Shown one piece after another: positions 1-6,554 of a DNA stretch of 7,740 nt. Position 1 is the stretch's first letter; each line of letters starts with the position of its first letter. The stretch comes from JBHJHK01 sp050330975 (lineage in GTDB: Bacteria; Pseudomonadota; Gammaproteobacteria; Competibacterales; Competibacteraceae). The stretch is taken from positions 1 through 7,740 of the forward strand of contig JBHJHK010000356.1 in NCBI GenBank assembly GCA_050330975.1, given 5' to 3'. The position numbers were made by a program, and so were the translations under genes. Below the pieces are notes generated by a model. The model saw only the letters and a program-made list of their open reading frames with translations, did not search any database and was not told the DNA's origin.

Positions 1-437
1 ATCAACCCCTGGAATGCGGTGGGTTGTAGGGCGGCTTTTTCCCGCGCCAGCTGGTGGAGGTGATAGGCGCGCTCGACGATGAGGTGCAACACATCGGCAT
101 CCACGGGTTTTTGATAGTAGTCGTAGGCCCCCCGGGCCACGGCCTTGAGGGCGTGGTCCCGCTCCTGGTTGCCCGTCACCACCACCACTTTGGTGGCGGG
201 TGCCAAGTTGAGGATGTCGTCCAGGGCCTTGAGACCCTCCGAGGCATTGGTGGGATCGGGGGGGAGCCCCAAATCCAGCAGCACCACCGCCGGTTCAAAA
301 CGCCGCAGCTGGCCCAAGGCCCCCTCGCGGTTGTCGGCCAGCACCACGTCAAATCCGTCGAAGCACCAGCGCAGCTGTTGTTGCAGGCCGACGTCGTCTT
401 CAACGATGAGCAATTTGCGCGCTGTCACCGCAGTCAC
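1..437 (-). CDS. prsR: PEP-CTERM system response regulator PrsR, N-terminal part (runs off left edge)
   Basis: This is the first 145 residues of a sigma-54-dependent, NtrC-type response regulator; the rest lies beyond base 1. The visible part is a complete receiver domain. The acidic pocket is E13-D14-D15 in KLLIVEDD, the phospho-acceptor is D55 in VVLLDLGLPP, the switch Thr is T88 in VVVVTGN, and the conserved Lys is K110 in YYQKPV. After it comes the linker (HLHQLAREKAALQ) that joins the AAA+ domain in this family; the ATPase and DNA-binding domains are not in view. The GTG at 437 is chosen because GGAGA lies 7 bases upstream (444-448); a second in-frame GTG at 428 is possible. The start lies inside the 3' end of prsK, overlapping it by 38 bases, so translation is probably coupled. 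By family, PrsK phosphorylates it and it activates sigma-54 promoters of PEP-CTERM and exopolysaccharide genes. The alternative is another NtrC-like regulator, but the pairing with PrsK makes PrsR most likely. Confidence 0.9.
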   Translation of the reverse strand, partial: MTAVTARKLLIVEDDVGLQQQLRWCFDGFDVVLADNREGALGQLRRFEPAVVLLDLGLPPDPTNASEGLKALDDILNLAPATKVVVVTGNQERDHALKAVARGAYDYYQKPVDADVLHLIVERAYHLHQLAREKAALQPTAFQGL

Positions 438-2544
438 AGGGGGTCTCCGGGGCAGGGGATGGATCGACAATGGCGCTGGGGGGGAGCTTGAGGTAGAACG
501 ACGTGCCGGAGCCGAGGTGGCTTGTGACCTCGATCTCGCCGCCGAGGCCGGTGACGAATTCCCGCGCCTCGTAAACCCCCAAGCCCATACCGGCATTGCC
601 CTTGGTGGTGTTGAAGGGTCTAAACAGTTTATCGCGAATAAACGCTTCGTCCATGCCACAGCCGTTATCGGCGATTTCCACACTGATGCCGCCATCGGCG
701 CTGGCGTGGCAGGCGAGGTGCACAAAGCCGTCGTCGGCCGTGGCCTCTTGGGCATTGCGCAGCAGGTGTTCCACCACGGAGATAAATCGCTCCCGGGGGG
801 CGCGAATTTGCCGGGATTGGAGGGTTTTGACGAATTCTGGGACGGGCGTCGTACCACAACAGTGAGCGATGGCGATCTCCAGGGCCTCTTCGAGGGGAAA
901 CTCCGTCACCTGGGGGGCACCGTCGCCGTCGGCGCCCTTGTTGAGCTGGGCCAATAGTCGGTTCATCCGGGTGGTGGCGTTTTGCACGGTGTCAAAAGCG
1001 TCTTCGACAAAGGCGGGATTGTGGCGGTGGCGTTGGGCATTGGCCACCACCAGGCTCAGTTGGGCGCTGACGTTTTTGAGATCGTGGACCACAAAGGCCG
1101 CTAGGCGGTGAAAGGCGTCGAATTGCCGGGCGTCCATCAGGGCTTCAGTGGTGTCCAGGAGGGCGGCGTAGATGGCCACTTGCTGGCCGGCGGTGCGCAA
1201 CAGGTCCCGGTCCTCCCCGGTGAGGGTGGTCTGGGCCCGCGGCGCGGCGAGGACCAAAAATCCCCCCAAGGTATCCCCCCGCAACAACGGCACCACCAAG
1301 CAGGACCTGGGGCAGTGGCTCAGCCAGTCGGGCAGGGTGAGCTCCCGATAAAACTCTGGCTCGGTGATCACCTCCCGCAGGTCGATGGTCAGGCGGTGCT
1401 GGGCGAGGAACAGAGCCAGGGCGCCCTCGATGGGTTCTCGGTGTTGGCTGGGCGAGGAAAAATTCCACAGCGCCTTGAGGGCGAAGTGGGATCCCGTCGC
1501 CGTCCACAGGGCACCGCCGCTGCTGCCGAGCATTTCCGCCACGGCGCGAATGGCCCGTTGCCGGGCGTCTTGGGCCACGGGGGCGGTGAACAGCAAGTCG
1601 TTGAACTTGAGCCACTCCTCCCGGTAATCGTAGCGGTAGCGGAAAAAATGATGGTTGAGGAAGCGCTTGATGCTGGCCCGCACCTGGCCGGAAAACATCA
1701 TGATCAACAGCAACAGGCCGGCGGCGAACAAAAATGCCAGTTGAAAAGTGGGTCCCCAGGTGCCGCCGTAAAAGCGGATGGCATAGCCCGCGGCCCCCAT
1801 CACCGCCAAATAACAACCGGCCCCCAGGAGGGTCGCCGAGTGGATCACCACCCGGCGGGAGACAAAGCTGTCCAAAGACCAGTGGGGCCGCCGCACGGCG
1901 GCGAGGGCGATGAGGGGCACGGTCACGGCGTTGGCCAGGCCCCGGGCAAACCAGGCGTCGCCGTCGATGCGGCGAAACAAAAGCGCGTCGGTGTAGAGGA
2001 AAAAATCGTAGGCGAACAGCGCACCGATACCCAAATAGAGGTGTTTGACGGCCCAGCGCTGGTCCACCCGGGTGTTGCGGAACAGCTGCTCGATGAGCAC
2101 CAACCCCACCAAGGCCGTGGCGATGTGGCCCATCATGGCCAAGTCAGAGCCCCAGGGGCCCAAGAGGTGGCCGCCGCCATCCAAGGCCAGCTGGAGGGCG
2201 ACAAACACCCCGAGGCCGGGATAAAAATAATGGCTGATGACCCCCCTAAGGGGGTGTGTACCCAGGGTCAATGGCCGCAACCCCTGGACCAAAAAGCACA
2301 GCCACGCCGCGCTGCGCACCACCTCCACCCCCAGGTACCAGTGCCGCCAAGCCGCGAAGGGGTAGGTGTCGAGGGGGTAGGTGTAGTAGGCGGCACATAT
2401 CGAAGCCCAAATCACCGAAATCCAGGCGGCATAGGTCAAAAAGGGGCTGATCCGTCCCCGCCAGCGGGTCGACAACAACAAAGCCAGGCCGCCGAAGGCG
2501 GCGGCGGCGACCAAATAGCTGGTGGCGCCCAAGGGCACCAGCAT
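400..2544 (-). CDS. prsK: PEP-CTERM system membrane sensor histidine kinase PrsK
   Basis: A 714-residue inner-membrane sensor kinase, the expected length and layout for PrsK. About eight or nine hydrophobic segments fill residues 9-285 (for example 9-25, 136-153, 167-189, 232-255, 267-285). A basic, aromatic stretch (RFLNHHFFRYRYDYREEW, about 294-311) then leads into a GAF-like domain at about 325-465. The kinase core follows: phospho-acceptor H487 in FVVHDLKN, N box with N597 in HLLRNAQEA, G1 box D626-N-G-C-G-M, F box F644-N-T-T-K and G2 box G652-M-G-L-G. The HDLKN form of the H box and the FVVHDLKN context are typical of the PrsK family. The ATG at 2544 lies one base after the stop of the sugar transferase (TGAGATG), so translation is probably coupled, and the 3' end overlaps prsR. 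By family it phosphorylates PrsR to control PEP-CTERM/EPS genes; the ligand is unknown. The C-terminal tail after LPPS689 (about 25 residues) shows no recognised motif. Confidence 0.93.
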   Translation of the reverse strand: MLVPLGATSYLVAAAAFGGLALLLSTRWRGRISPFLTYAAWISVIWASICAAYYTYPLDTYPFAAWRHWYLGVEVVRSAAWLCFLVQGLRPLTLGTHPLRGVISHYFYPGLGVFVALQLALDGGGHLLGPWGSDLAMMGHIATALVGLVLIEQLFRNTRVDQRWAVKHLYLGIGALFAYDFFLYTDALLFRRIDGDAWFARGLANAVTVPLIALAAVRRPHWSLDSFVSRRVVIHSATLLGAGCYLAVMGAAGYAIRFYGGTWGPTFQLAFLFAAGLLLLIMMFSGQVRASIKRFLNHHFFRYRYDYREEWLKFNDLLFTAPVAQDARQRAIRAVAEMLGSSGGALWTATGSHFALKALWNFSSPSQHREPIEGALALFLAQHRLTIDLREVITEPEFYRELTLPDWLSHCPRSCLVVPLLRGDTLGGFLVLAAPRAQTTLTGEDRDLLRTAGQQVAIYAALLDTTEALMDARQFDAFHRLAAFVVHDLKNVSAQLSLVVANAQRHRHNPAFVEDAFDTVQNATTRMNRLLAQLNKGADGDGAPQVTEFPLEEALEIAIAHCCGTTPVPEFVKTLQSRQIRAPRERFISVVEHLLRNAQEATADDGFVHLACHASADGGISVEIADNGCGMDEAFIRDKLFRPFNTTKGNAGMGLGVYEAREFVTGLGGEIEVTSHLGSGTSFYLKLPPSAIVDPSPAPETPCDCGDSAQIAHR
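444..448 (-). promoter_or_regulatory. Ribosome binding site deciding the prsR GTG start
   Basis: On the minus strand GGAGA lies within the prsK coding sequence, 7 bases before the GTG at 437. It favours 437 over the GTG at 428 as the prsR start. Its position inside prsK suggests that ribosomes finishing prsK can reinitiate here. Confidence 0.55.
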
Positions 2545-2545
2545 C

Positions 2546-3934
2546 TCAGCGAGCCCCCCGCCCCCAAATCACCGTGTGGACGGTTTGCAGCAACACCAAG
2601 CAGTCCAAAAACAAACTGAAGTTCTTGATGTAGTACAGGTCGTATTGGAGCTTTTCCCGGGCGTCTTTGTCGGAGGCGCCGTAGGGATAACAAATCTGAG
2701 CCCATCCGGTGAGGCCGGGATTGACCCGGTGGCGCATGCTGTAAAACGGAATACCCTTGGCCAGCTGCTCTACAAAACTGGGGCGCTCGGGGCGGGGGCC
2801 CACAAAGCTCATGTGGCCTTGGATGATATTGAACAACTGGGGAAGCTCGTCGATGCGGGTCTGGCGGATAAAATGGCCCACTTTGGTGATGCGACTGTCG
2901 TTCTTGGCCGCCCAGCGGGCGACCCCATCGCCCTCGGCGTCGGAGCGCATGCTGCGAAACTTGATCACCCGAAAGGTGTTTCCATCGCGCCCCACCCGCT
3001 CTTGGCGGTAGAGAATGGGGCGGCCCGTTTCGAGCCAGATGGCCGCGGTGGTGAGGATCATCAGCGGCCAGGCCAGCAACAGCAACCCCACGCTGGCCCC
3101 CAGGTCGAACATGCGTTTGCCGATTCGCTGCCAAGGGGTTTGATGGAAGCCATTGGCGAAGGCCAAGCCGCTGGGGTGGAGGGCGTCGAGGGGAATCTTG
3201 CCGGTCTCGCGCTCGTAGAAGCTCAAGAAATCCGTCACGTCGACGCCCCTGAGCTTGCACTCGAGGATCTCCTCGACGGGGAAGTCATTGCGGCGGTCGT
3301 CGACCGCCACCAACACCTCGTCGACTTGGTAGCGGCCCACCGCGTCGTAGAGGGAGTTCGTCGCCGCCAGCACCTGGTCTTTGGGGACCTGGACGGGGCC
3401 GTCGACGGGGCTATAGCCCACCACTTCGAAGGGGGACGTGTCGAGGGTCGCGAGCCACGCCGCCACATCGCCAGCCCGGTGCCCGGTGCCCAGCACCAAC
3501 ACCCGCCGCCGGTAGCCCTTGGGATTGGAAAACGCCAAAAACCCCAGCTTGGCGGCGACGATGGCCCCAAAGCCCACCACTAGGGTCAAGGCGAATTCTC
3601 CCCTGCCCAGGCGCAAACCGGGAAAAAGGTAGTAGAGCACCCCCAAGCTCAACAGGCCCAGCAGGAAAGCGGCCACCACCCGCAGTAACATATCCGCCCG
3701 CCCGCGCCAAAATTGGCGCTCGTAGAGACCCATGGCCACGAGCATGGTGGAGAGCACCAGGCAAAACAGCAGCGCATCGAGGAGGCGGGCCAGGGGAGTA
3801 AAGTCCACGTGGTAGGGGGCCAGCCAAGCCCACAGGCCGTGGCCTAGGAGCACGGCGAGGAACAATAAACCGCCTTCGACGAGGGCGAGCAGCAAAAAGG
3901 CGAAGGGGATAAAGTGGCCGAATAAACGGACCAT
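2546..3934 (-). CDS. PEP-CTERM/XrtA-associated sugar transferase (polyprenyl-phosphate hexose-1-phosphate transferase)
   Basis: A 462-residue membrane sugar transferase of the bacterial polyprenyl glycosylphosphotransferase family, matching the PEP-CTERM-associated subfamily (TIGR03013 type) in length and in its MVRLFGH start. It would move a sugar phosphate from a UDP-sugar to undecaprenyl phosphate, the first step of exopolysaccharide repeat-unit assembly. Four or five hydrophobic segments lie in residues 8-135. A Rossmann-like middle domain (RRVLVLGTGHRA, 143-154) comes next, then one membrane segment (about 277-300) and the catalytic domain. In that domain IKFRSM is at 324-329, the Asp-Glu dyad D362-E363 in RIDELPQLFN, GPRPERP at 379-385 and NPGLTGWAQ at 405-413. 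The reading frame is open to 4072, but the ATG at 3934 gives the family-typical N-terminus and has GGAG 10 bases upstream (3945-3948). It heads the transferase-prsK-prsR unit. The exact first sugar cannot be read from sequence. Confidence 0.92.
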   Translation of the reverse strand: MVRLFGHFIPFAFLLLALVEGGLLFLAVLLGHGLWAWLAPYHVDFTPLARLLDALLFCLVLSTMLVAMGLYERQFWRGRADMLLRVVAAFLLGLLSLGVLYYLFPGLRLGRGEFALTLVVGFGAIVAAKLGFLAFSNPKGYRRRVLVLGTGHRAGDVAAWLATLDTSPFEVVGYSPVDGPVQVPKDQVLAATNSLYDAVGRYQVDEVLVAVDDRRNDFPVEEILECKLRGVDVTDFLSFYERETGKIPLDALHPSGLAFANGFHQTPWQRIGKRMFDLGASVGLLLLAWPLMILTTAAIWLETGRPILYRQERVGRDGNTFRVIKFRSMRSDAEGDGVARWAAKNDSRITKVGHFIRQTRIDELPQLFNIIQGHMSFVGPRPERPSFVEQLAKGIPFYSMRHRVNPGLTGWAQICYPYGASDKDAREKLQYDLYYIKNFSLFLDCLVLLQTVHTVIWGRGAR

Positions 3935-3998
3935 TGGCTGAGTTCTCCACAAAGATCGACCGCGGAACTGCGGATGGTCAAAATGGACCCAACGGGAG

Positions 3999-4027
3999 GA
4001 CACTGGGGCGAATCGGTGACACTGGGG
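3999..4027. repeat. Short direct repeat GACACTGGGG, two copies, 19-base period
   Basis: GACACTGGGG occurs at 3999-4008 and again at 4018-4027. The two copies are exact over ten bases and start 19 bases apart, close to two helical turns, so both would face the same side of the DNA. They lie 65 to 93 bases upstream of the sugar-transferase start. That could be a regulator binding site, but in G-rich DNA two copies can also arise by chance. Confidence 0.35.
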
Positions 4028-4119
4028 TGGTCGAAGGCCGACGGTGAGGACTGCCAATGTAGCACGGTTCACTCCCCTTGAGTGGGTCGGGGAATGGATT
4101 TTAACCGGGGTTGTCGCGG

Positions 4120-4148
4120 GTTTTTTGACCCCATGGCGGCGCTATAAT
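4120..4148 (+). promoter_or_regulatory. Likely sigma-70-type promoter for tviB and the epimerase
   Basis: TATAAT at 4143-4148 is a perfect -10 hexamer in otherwise GC-rich DNA. The -35 is poor: at 16-17 base spacing there is only the T-run at 4120-4126. A good TTGACC at 4125-4130 is only 12 bases away, too near for a standard promoter. Transcription would start near 4155 and leave a leader of about 88 bases before tviB. The weak -35 suggests help from an activator. Confidence 0.5.
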
Positions 4149-4169
4149 TTGGCGTTTATCCCCTGCCAA
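4149..4169. repeat. Inverted repeat TTGGC-N11-GCCAA just downstream of the TATAAT
   Basis: TTGGC at 4149-4153 and GCCAA at 4165-4169 form a 5-base palindromic pair with an 11-base spacer, starting directly after the -10 box and covering the expected start of transcription. The position suits a repressor operator, but the arms are short and the site is unproven. Confidence 0.3.
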
Positions 4170-4228
4170 GTCGGCTGGCCCACACCACGGATCCGCGACC
4201 TACAAGGGGCGTTTAAGGTCATGCAACG

Positions 4229-4234
4229 GTGGAA
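4229..4234 (+). promoter_or_regulatory. Ribosome binding site for tviB
   Basis: GGTGGA lies 8 bases before the ATG at 4243, a good spacing. It supports this ATG, which also gives the family-typical N-terminus with the Rossmann motif beginning near residue 8. Confidence 0.5.
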
Positions 4235-4242
4235 CGCGCGAA

Positions 4243-5517
4243 ATGCTCATCACTGAAGACGTCCGCATAGGCATCATAGGCTTGGGTTATGTGGGCTTAC
4301 CCCTCGCCGTTGCCTTTGGCAAGCAGTTGCCCACCACGGGCTATGACATCGATGAAAAGCGCATCAATGCCCTGCGGCGCGGCGTCGATACCACCCTGGA
4401 GGTGGAGGCCGACGCCCTGGGTGAAGCCGTGCAGTTGCGCTACACCTTTGACTCCGCCGACCTGGCGAGTTGTACGGTGTTCATCGTCACAGTCCCCACC
4501 CCCATCGACGTCGCCAAACAGCCGGATTTGGGTCCTCTCATGGCCGCCAGCCGCACCGTGGGTCAACACCTCAAACCCGGCGATGTGGTGATCTACGAAT
4601 CCACCGTCTATCCCGGTGCCACCGAGGAAGTGTGTGTACCCCTGTTGGAAGCGGGGTCCAAGCTCACCTTCAACCGCGATTTCTCGGTGGGCTACAGCCC
4701 CGAGCGCATCAACCCCGGCGACGCCAGCCATCGCCTGGCCGACATCTGCAAGGTCACCGCCGGTTCGAACCCAGTCACCGCCGACTTCGTCGATGCCCTC
4801 TATCGACGGGTGATCAAGGCCGGCACCTTCAAGGCCTCTAGCATTCGCGTCGCCGAGGCGGCCAAGGTGATCGAAAACACCCAGCGAGATTTGAACATCG
4901 CCCTCATCAACGAGTTGGCCTTGATCTTCTACCACTTGGGGATAGACACCGAGGAAGTGTTGCTCGCCGCCGGCACCAAGTGGAATTTTCTGCCCTTTCG
5001 GCCCGGTCTCGTGGGGGGGCACTGCATCGGCGTCGACCCCTACTACCTGACCTACAAGGCCCAGGCCATCGGCTACCACCCCGAAATCATCCTCGCCGGG
5101 CGACGCATCAACGACCAAATGGGGGTCTTCGTGGCCTCCAGGGTGGTCAAGCTCATGATCCAACGGCGCATCCCGGTGGTGGACGCCAAGGTATTGGTGA
5201 TGGGCTTGGCCTTCAAGGAAAACTGCCCCGACCTGCGCAACACCAAAGTGGTGGACATCATCGCCGAATTCGACAGCTATCAAGCCTCGGTGAGCGTCTA
5301 CGACCCCTGGGTCGACCCCGAGGAGGCCGGGGCTCTGGGGATCGACCTGGTGGACGCCCCCTTGAACCACTACTACGATGCCATCATCATCGCCGTGGCC
5401 CATCGCCAGTTCAAGGCCATGGGCGTCGAGCAAGTGCGGGCCTTGGGCAAGTCCTCTTGTGTGATCTTCGACGTCAAATACGCCCTGCCCGCCGATGGTG
5501 TCGACGGTCGCCTCTAG
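4243..5517 (+). CDS. tviB: UDP-N-acetyl-D-glucosamine 6-dehydrogenase, TviB/WbpO type
   Basis: A 424-residue NAD-dependent nucleotide-sugar dehydrogenase, nearly the same length as Vi-antigen TviB. It oxidises C6 of UDP-GlcNAc in two steps to UDP-GlcNAc-uronic acid in the cytoplasm, a precursor of acidic polysaccharides. The N-terminal NAD fold has GIIGLGYVGLP at 10-20 and the ribose-binding D35. Further conserved blocks are VTVPTPID (82-89), ESTVYPG (119-125), GYSPERINPGD (150-160), AAKVIENTQRDLNIAL (206-221, with K208 and N212) and the catalytic Cys motif GGHCIGVDPYYL with C261. The C-terminal substrate-binding domain contains GLAFKENCPDLRNTK (321-335). Long stretches (KWNFLPFRPGLVGGHCIGVD, PEIILAGRR) and the closing DGRL resemble TviB as I remember it, rather than UDP-glucose dehydrogenase. 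It is the first gene of a two-gene plus-strand unit behind the TATAAT at 4143. UDP-GalNAc as substrate, as for WbpO, cannot be ruled out. Confidence 0.93.
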   Translation: MLITEDVRIGIIGLGYVGLPLAVAFGKQLPTTGYDIDEKRINALRRGVDTTLEVEADALGEAVQLRYTFDSADLASCTVFIVTVPTPIDVAKQPDLGPLMAASRTVGQHLKPGDVVIYESTVYPGATEEVCVPLLEAGSKLTFNRDFSVGYSPERINPGDASHRLADICKVTAGSNPVTADFVDALYRRVIKAGTFKASSIRVAEAAKVIENTQRDLNIALINELALIFYHLGIDTEEVLLAAGTKWNFLPFRPGLVGGHCIGVDPYYLTYKAQAIGYHPEIILAGRRINDQMGVFVASRVVKLMIQRRIPVVDAKVLVMGLAFKENCPDLRNTKVVDIIAEFDSYQASVSVYDPWVDPEEAGALGIDLVDAPLNHYYDAIIIAVAHRQFKAMGVEQVRALGKSSCVIFDVKYALPADGVDGRL

Positions 5518-5538
5518 AAACCTGGGAGCTTGAGCACC

Positions 5539-6546
5539 ATGAGCATTCTCGTGACGGGGAGCGCCGGGTTCATCGGCGCCGCCTTGAGCCTGCGCTTGTT
5601 GGCCCGGGGCGAAACGGTGATCGGGATCGACAACCTCAACCCCTATTACGATGTAGCCCTAAAGGAGGGCCGCCTCGGGCGCCTTGTGGCCCATGACAAC
5701 TTCGTCGACCTGCGCCTCGACATCGGCGACCGGGCCGCTGTGGCCCAGGCCTTCGCCGATTATCGCCCCCGGCGGGTGGTCAATTTGGCCGCCCAGGCGG
5801 GGGTGCGCTACTCGTTGGAAAACCCCCACGCCTATGTGGATACCAATTTGGTGGGGTTTGTCAATATTCTAGAGGGATGTCGCCACGGCGAGGTGGAGCA
5901 CTTGGTGTATGCCTCGTCGTCATCGGTCTATGGCGCCAACACCCAATTGCCCTTTTCGGTGCACCACAACGTCGACCACCCGGTGAGCCTCTACGCCGCT
6001 AGCAAAAAGGCCAATGAGCTCATGGCCCATTGCTACAGCCACCTCTACGGCTTGCCCACCTCGGGGCTGCGATTTTTCACCGTCTACGGTCCCTGGGGGC
6101 GGCCGGATATGGCGCTGTTTTTGTTCACCCGCCGCATTCTGGCGGGGGAGCCCATCGACGTGTTTAACCACGGCCACCACCGTCGGGACTTTACCTATAT
6201 CGACGACATCGTCGAGGGGGTGGTGCGGGTGCTGGACCACCCGGCGAGTCCCGATCCCGCCTGGTCGGGGAATGCCCCCGATGCCGCTACCAGCCGGGCT
6301 CCCTATCGCCTCTACAACATCGGCAACCAGCAACCCGTGGAGCTCCTCCACTACATTCGAGTCCTCGAGCAGGCCCTGGGACTCCGGGCCACCCTGAATA
6401 TGCTGCCCCTACAGCCTGGGGATGTGCCCGATACCCACGCCGACGTGGCGGACTTGGTCCAGGAGGTGGGTTATTGCCCCACCACCTCCATCGAAGAGGG
6501 TATCGCCCGCTTTGTGGCGTGGTACCGGGACTACTACCGGACCTGA
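5539..6546 (+). CDS. NAD-dependent nucleotide-sugar 4-epimerase, UDP-glucuronate 4-epimerase type
   Basis: A 335-residue extended short-chain dehydrogenase/reductase. The Rossmann motif is GSAGFIG (7-13), NAD contacts include DNLNPYYD (31-38), the Ser side of the catalytic site is SSSSVYG (126-132), and the catalytic pair is Y152 and K156 in YAASK. The blocks NPYYDVALKEGRL, RFFTVYGPWGRPDMALF (178-194), DVFNHG (207-212), RRDFTYIDDIVEGVVRVLD (215-233) and LPLQPGDVPDT (289-299) are typical of the LpsL/CapI-like UDP-glucuronate 4-epimerases, which make UDP-galacturonate. The ATG at 5539 is preferred, with GGGAG 10 bases upstream (5524-5528) and MSILVTG as a normal N-terminus; the in-frame TTG at 5530 is too close to that site. 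It begins 21 bases after tviB, so the two are probably co-transcribed. Because the partner makes UDP-GlcNAcA, its true substrate may be that N-acetylated acid; sequence alone does not decide. Confidence 0.88.
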   Translation: MSILVTGSAGFIGAALSLRLLARGETVIGIDNLNPYYDVALKEGRLGRLVAHDNFVDLRLDIGDRAAVAQAFADYRPRRVVNLAAQAGVRYSLENPHAYVDTNLVGFVNILEGCRHGEVEHLVYASSSSVYGANTQLPFSVHHNVDHPVSLYAASKKANELMAHCYSHLYGLPTSGLRFFTVYGPWGRPDMALFLFTRRILAGEPIDVFNHGHHRRDFTYIDDIVEGVVRVLDHPASPDPAWSGNAPDAATSRAPYRLYNIGNQQPVELLHYIRVLEQALGLRATLNMLPLQPGDVPDTHADVADLVQEVGYCPTTSIEEGIARFVAWYRDYYRT

Positions 6547-6554
6547 GTCAGGGC

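Larger units (their letters stand above)
3935..4242. other. Divergent intergenic control region between the transferase-prsKR and tviB-epimerase units
   Basis: These 308 bases hold no convincing gene. They separate two divergent units, so they should carry both promoters. Seen directly: a perfect TATAAT at 4143-4148 on the plus strand, a 10-base direct repeat at 3999-4008 and 4018-4027, an inverted repeat at 4149-4169, and a T-run at 4121-4126. On the minus strand the best -10-like hexamer is TAAAAT (complement of 4098-4103), but no good -35 lies 16-18 bases from it. I looked for the sigma-54 pattern (GG and GC separated by 10 bases in a TGGCAC/TTGC context) on both strands and found none that fits, so PrsR does not obviously act here through a standard -24/-12 promoter. 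Confidence 0.6.

Noticed and set aside
1108..2619. Long plus-strand open frame (503 codons) antisense to prsK, and a similar one at 145-957
   Set aside because: The products are Gly/Gln/His-rich with no family motif, and they lie opposite clear PrsK coding. High GC with strong third-position bias keeps antisense frames open.
2522..3583. Plus-strand open frame of 353 codons antisense to the sugar transferase
   Set aside because: It mirrors a well-supported transferase and has no recognisable domain or ribosome site; a GC artefact.
4101..4126. Terminator-like stretch ending in six T bases
   Set aside because: The stem (CCG with CGG) is only about three pairs, and no plus-strand gene lies upstream to be terminated. 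The T-run is more likely part of the promoter region.
4149..4168. Candidate sigma-54 promoter (TTGGC followed by TGCC) before tviB
   Set aside because: The GG and GC elements are separated by 12 bases rather than the strict 10, and the flanking bases do not fit; a start site used with the TATAAT is more likely.
4221..4256. Possible 11-codon leader peptide overlapping the tviB start (ATG at 4221, TGA at 4254)
   Set aside because: AAGGGG at 4204-4209 is 11 bases upstream and could serve as a ribosome site, but there is no run of regulatory codons and no attenuator-like hairpin; kept only as a weak possibility.
4044..4256. 70-codon plus-strand frame across the intergenic region
   Set aside because: It would start at GTG with no clear ribosome site, it spans the TATAAT promoter, and its product resembles nothing I know.
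4297..5433. Minus-strand open frame of 378 codons antisense to tviB
   Set aside because: The translation is low-complexity, rich in Gly, Val, Asp and His, with no motif. The plus strand encodes an intact TviB with all catalytic residues.
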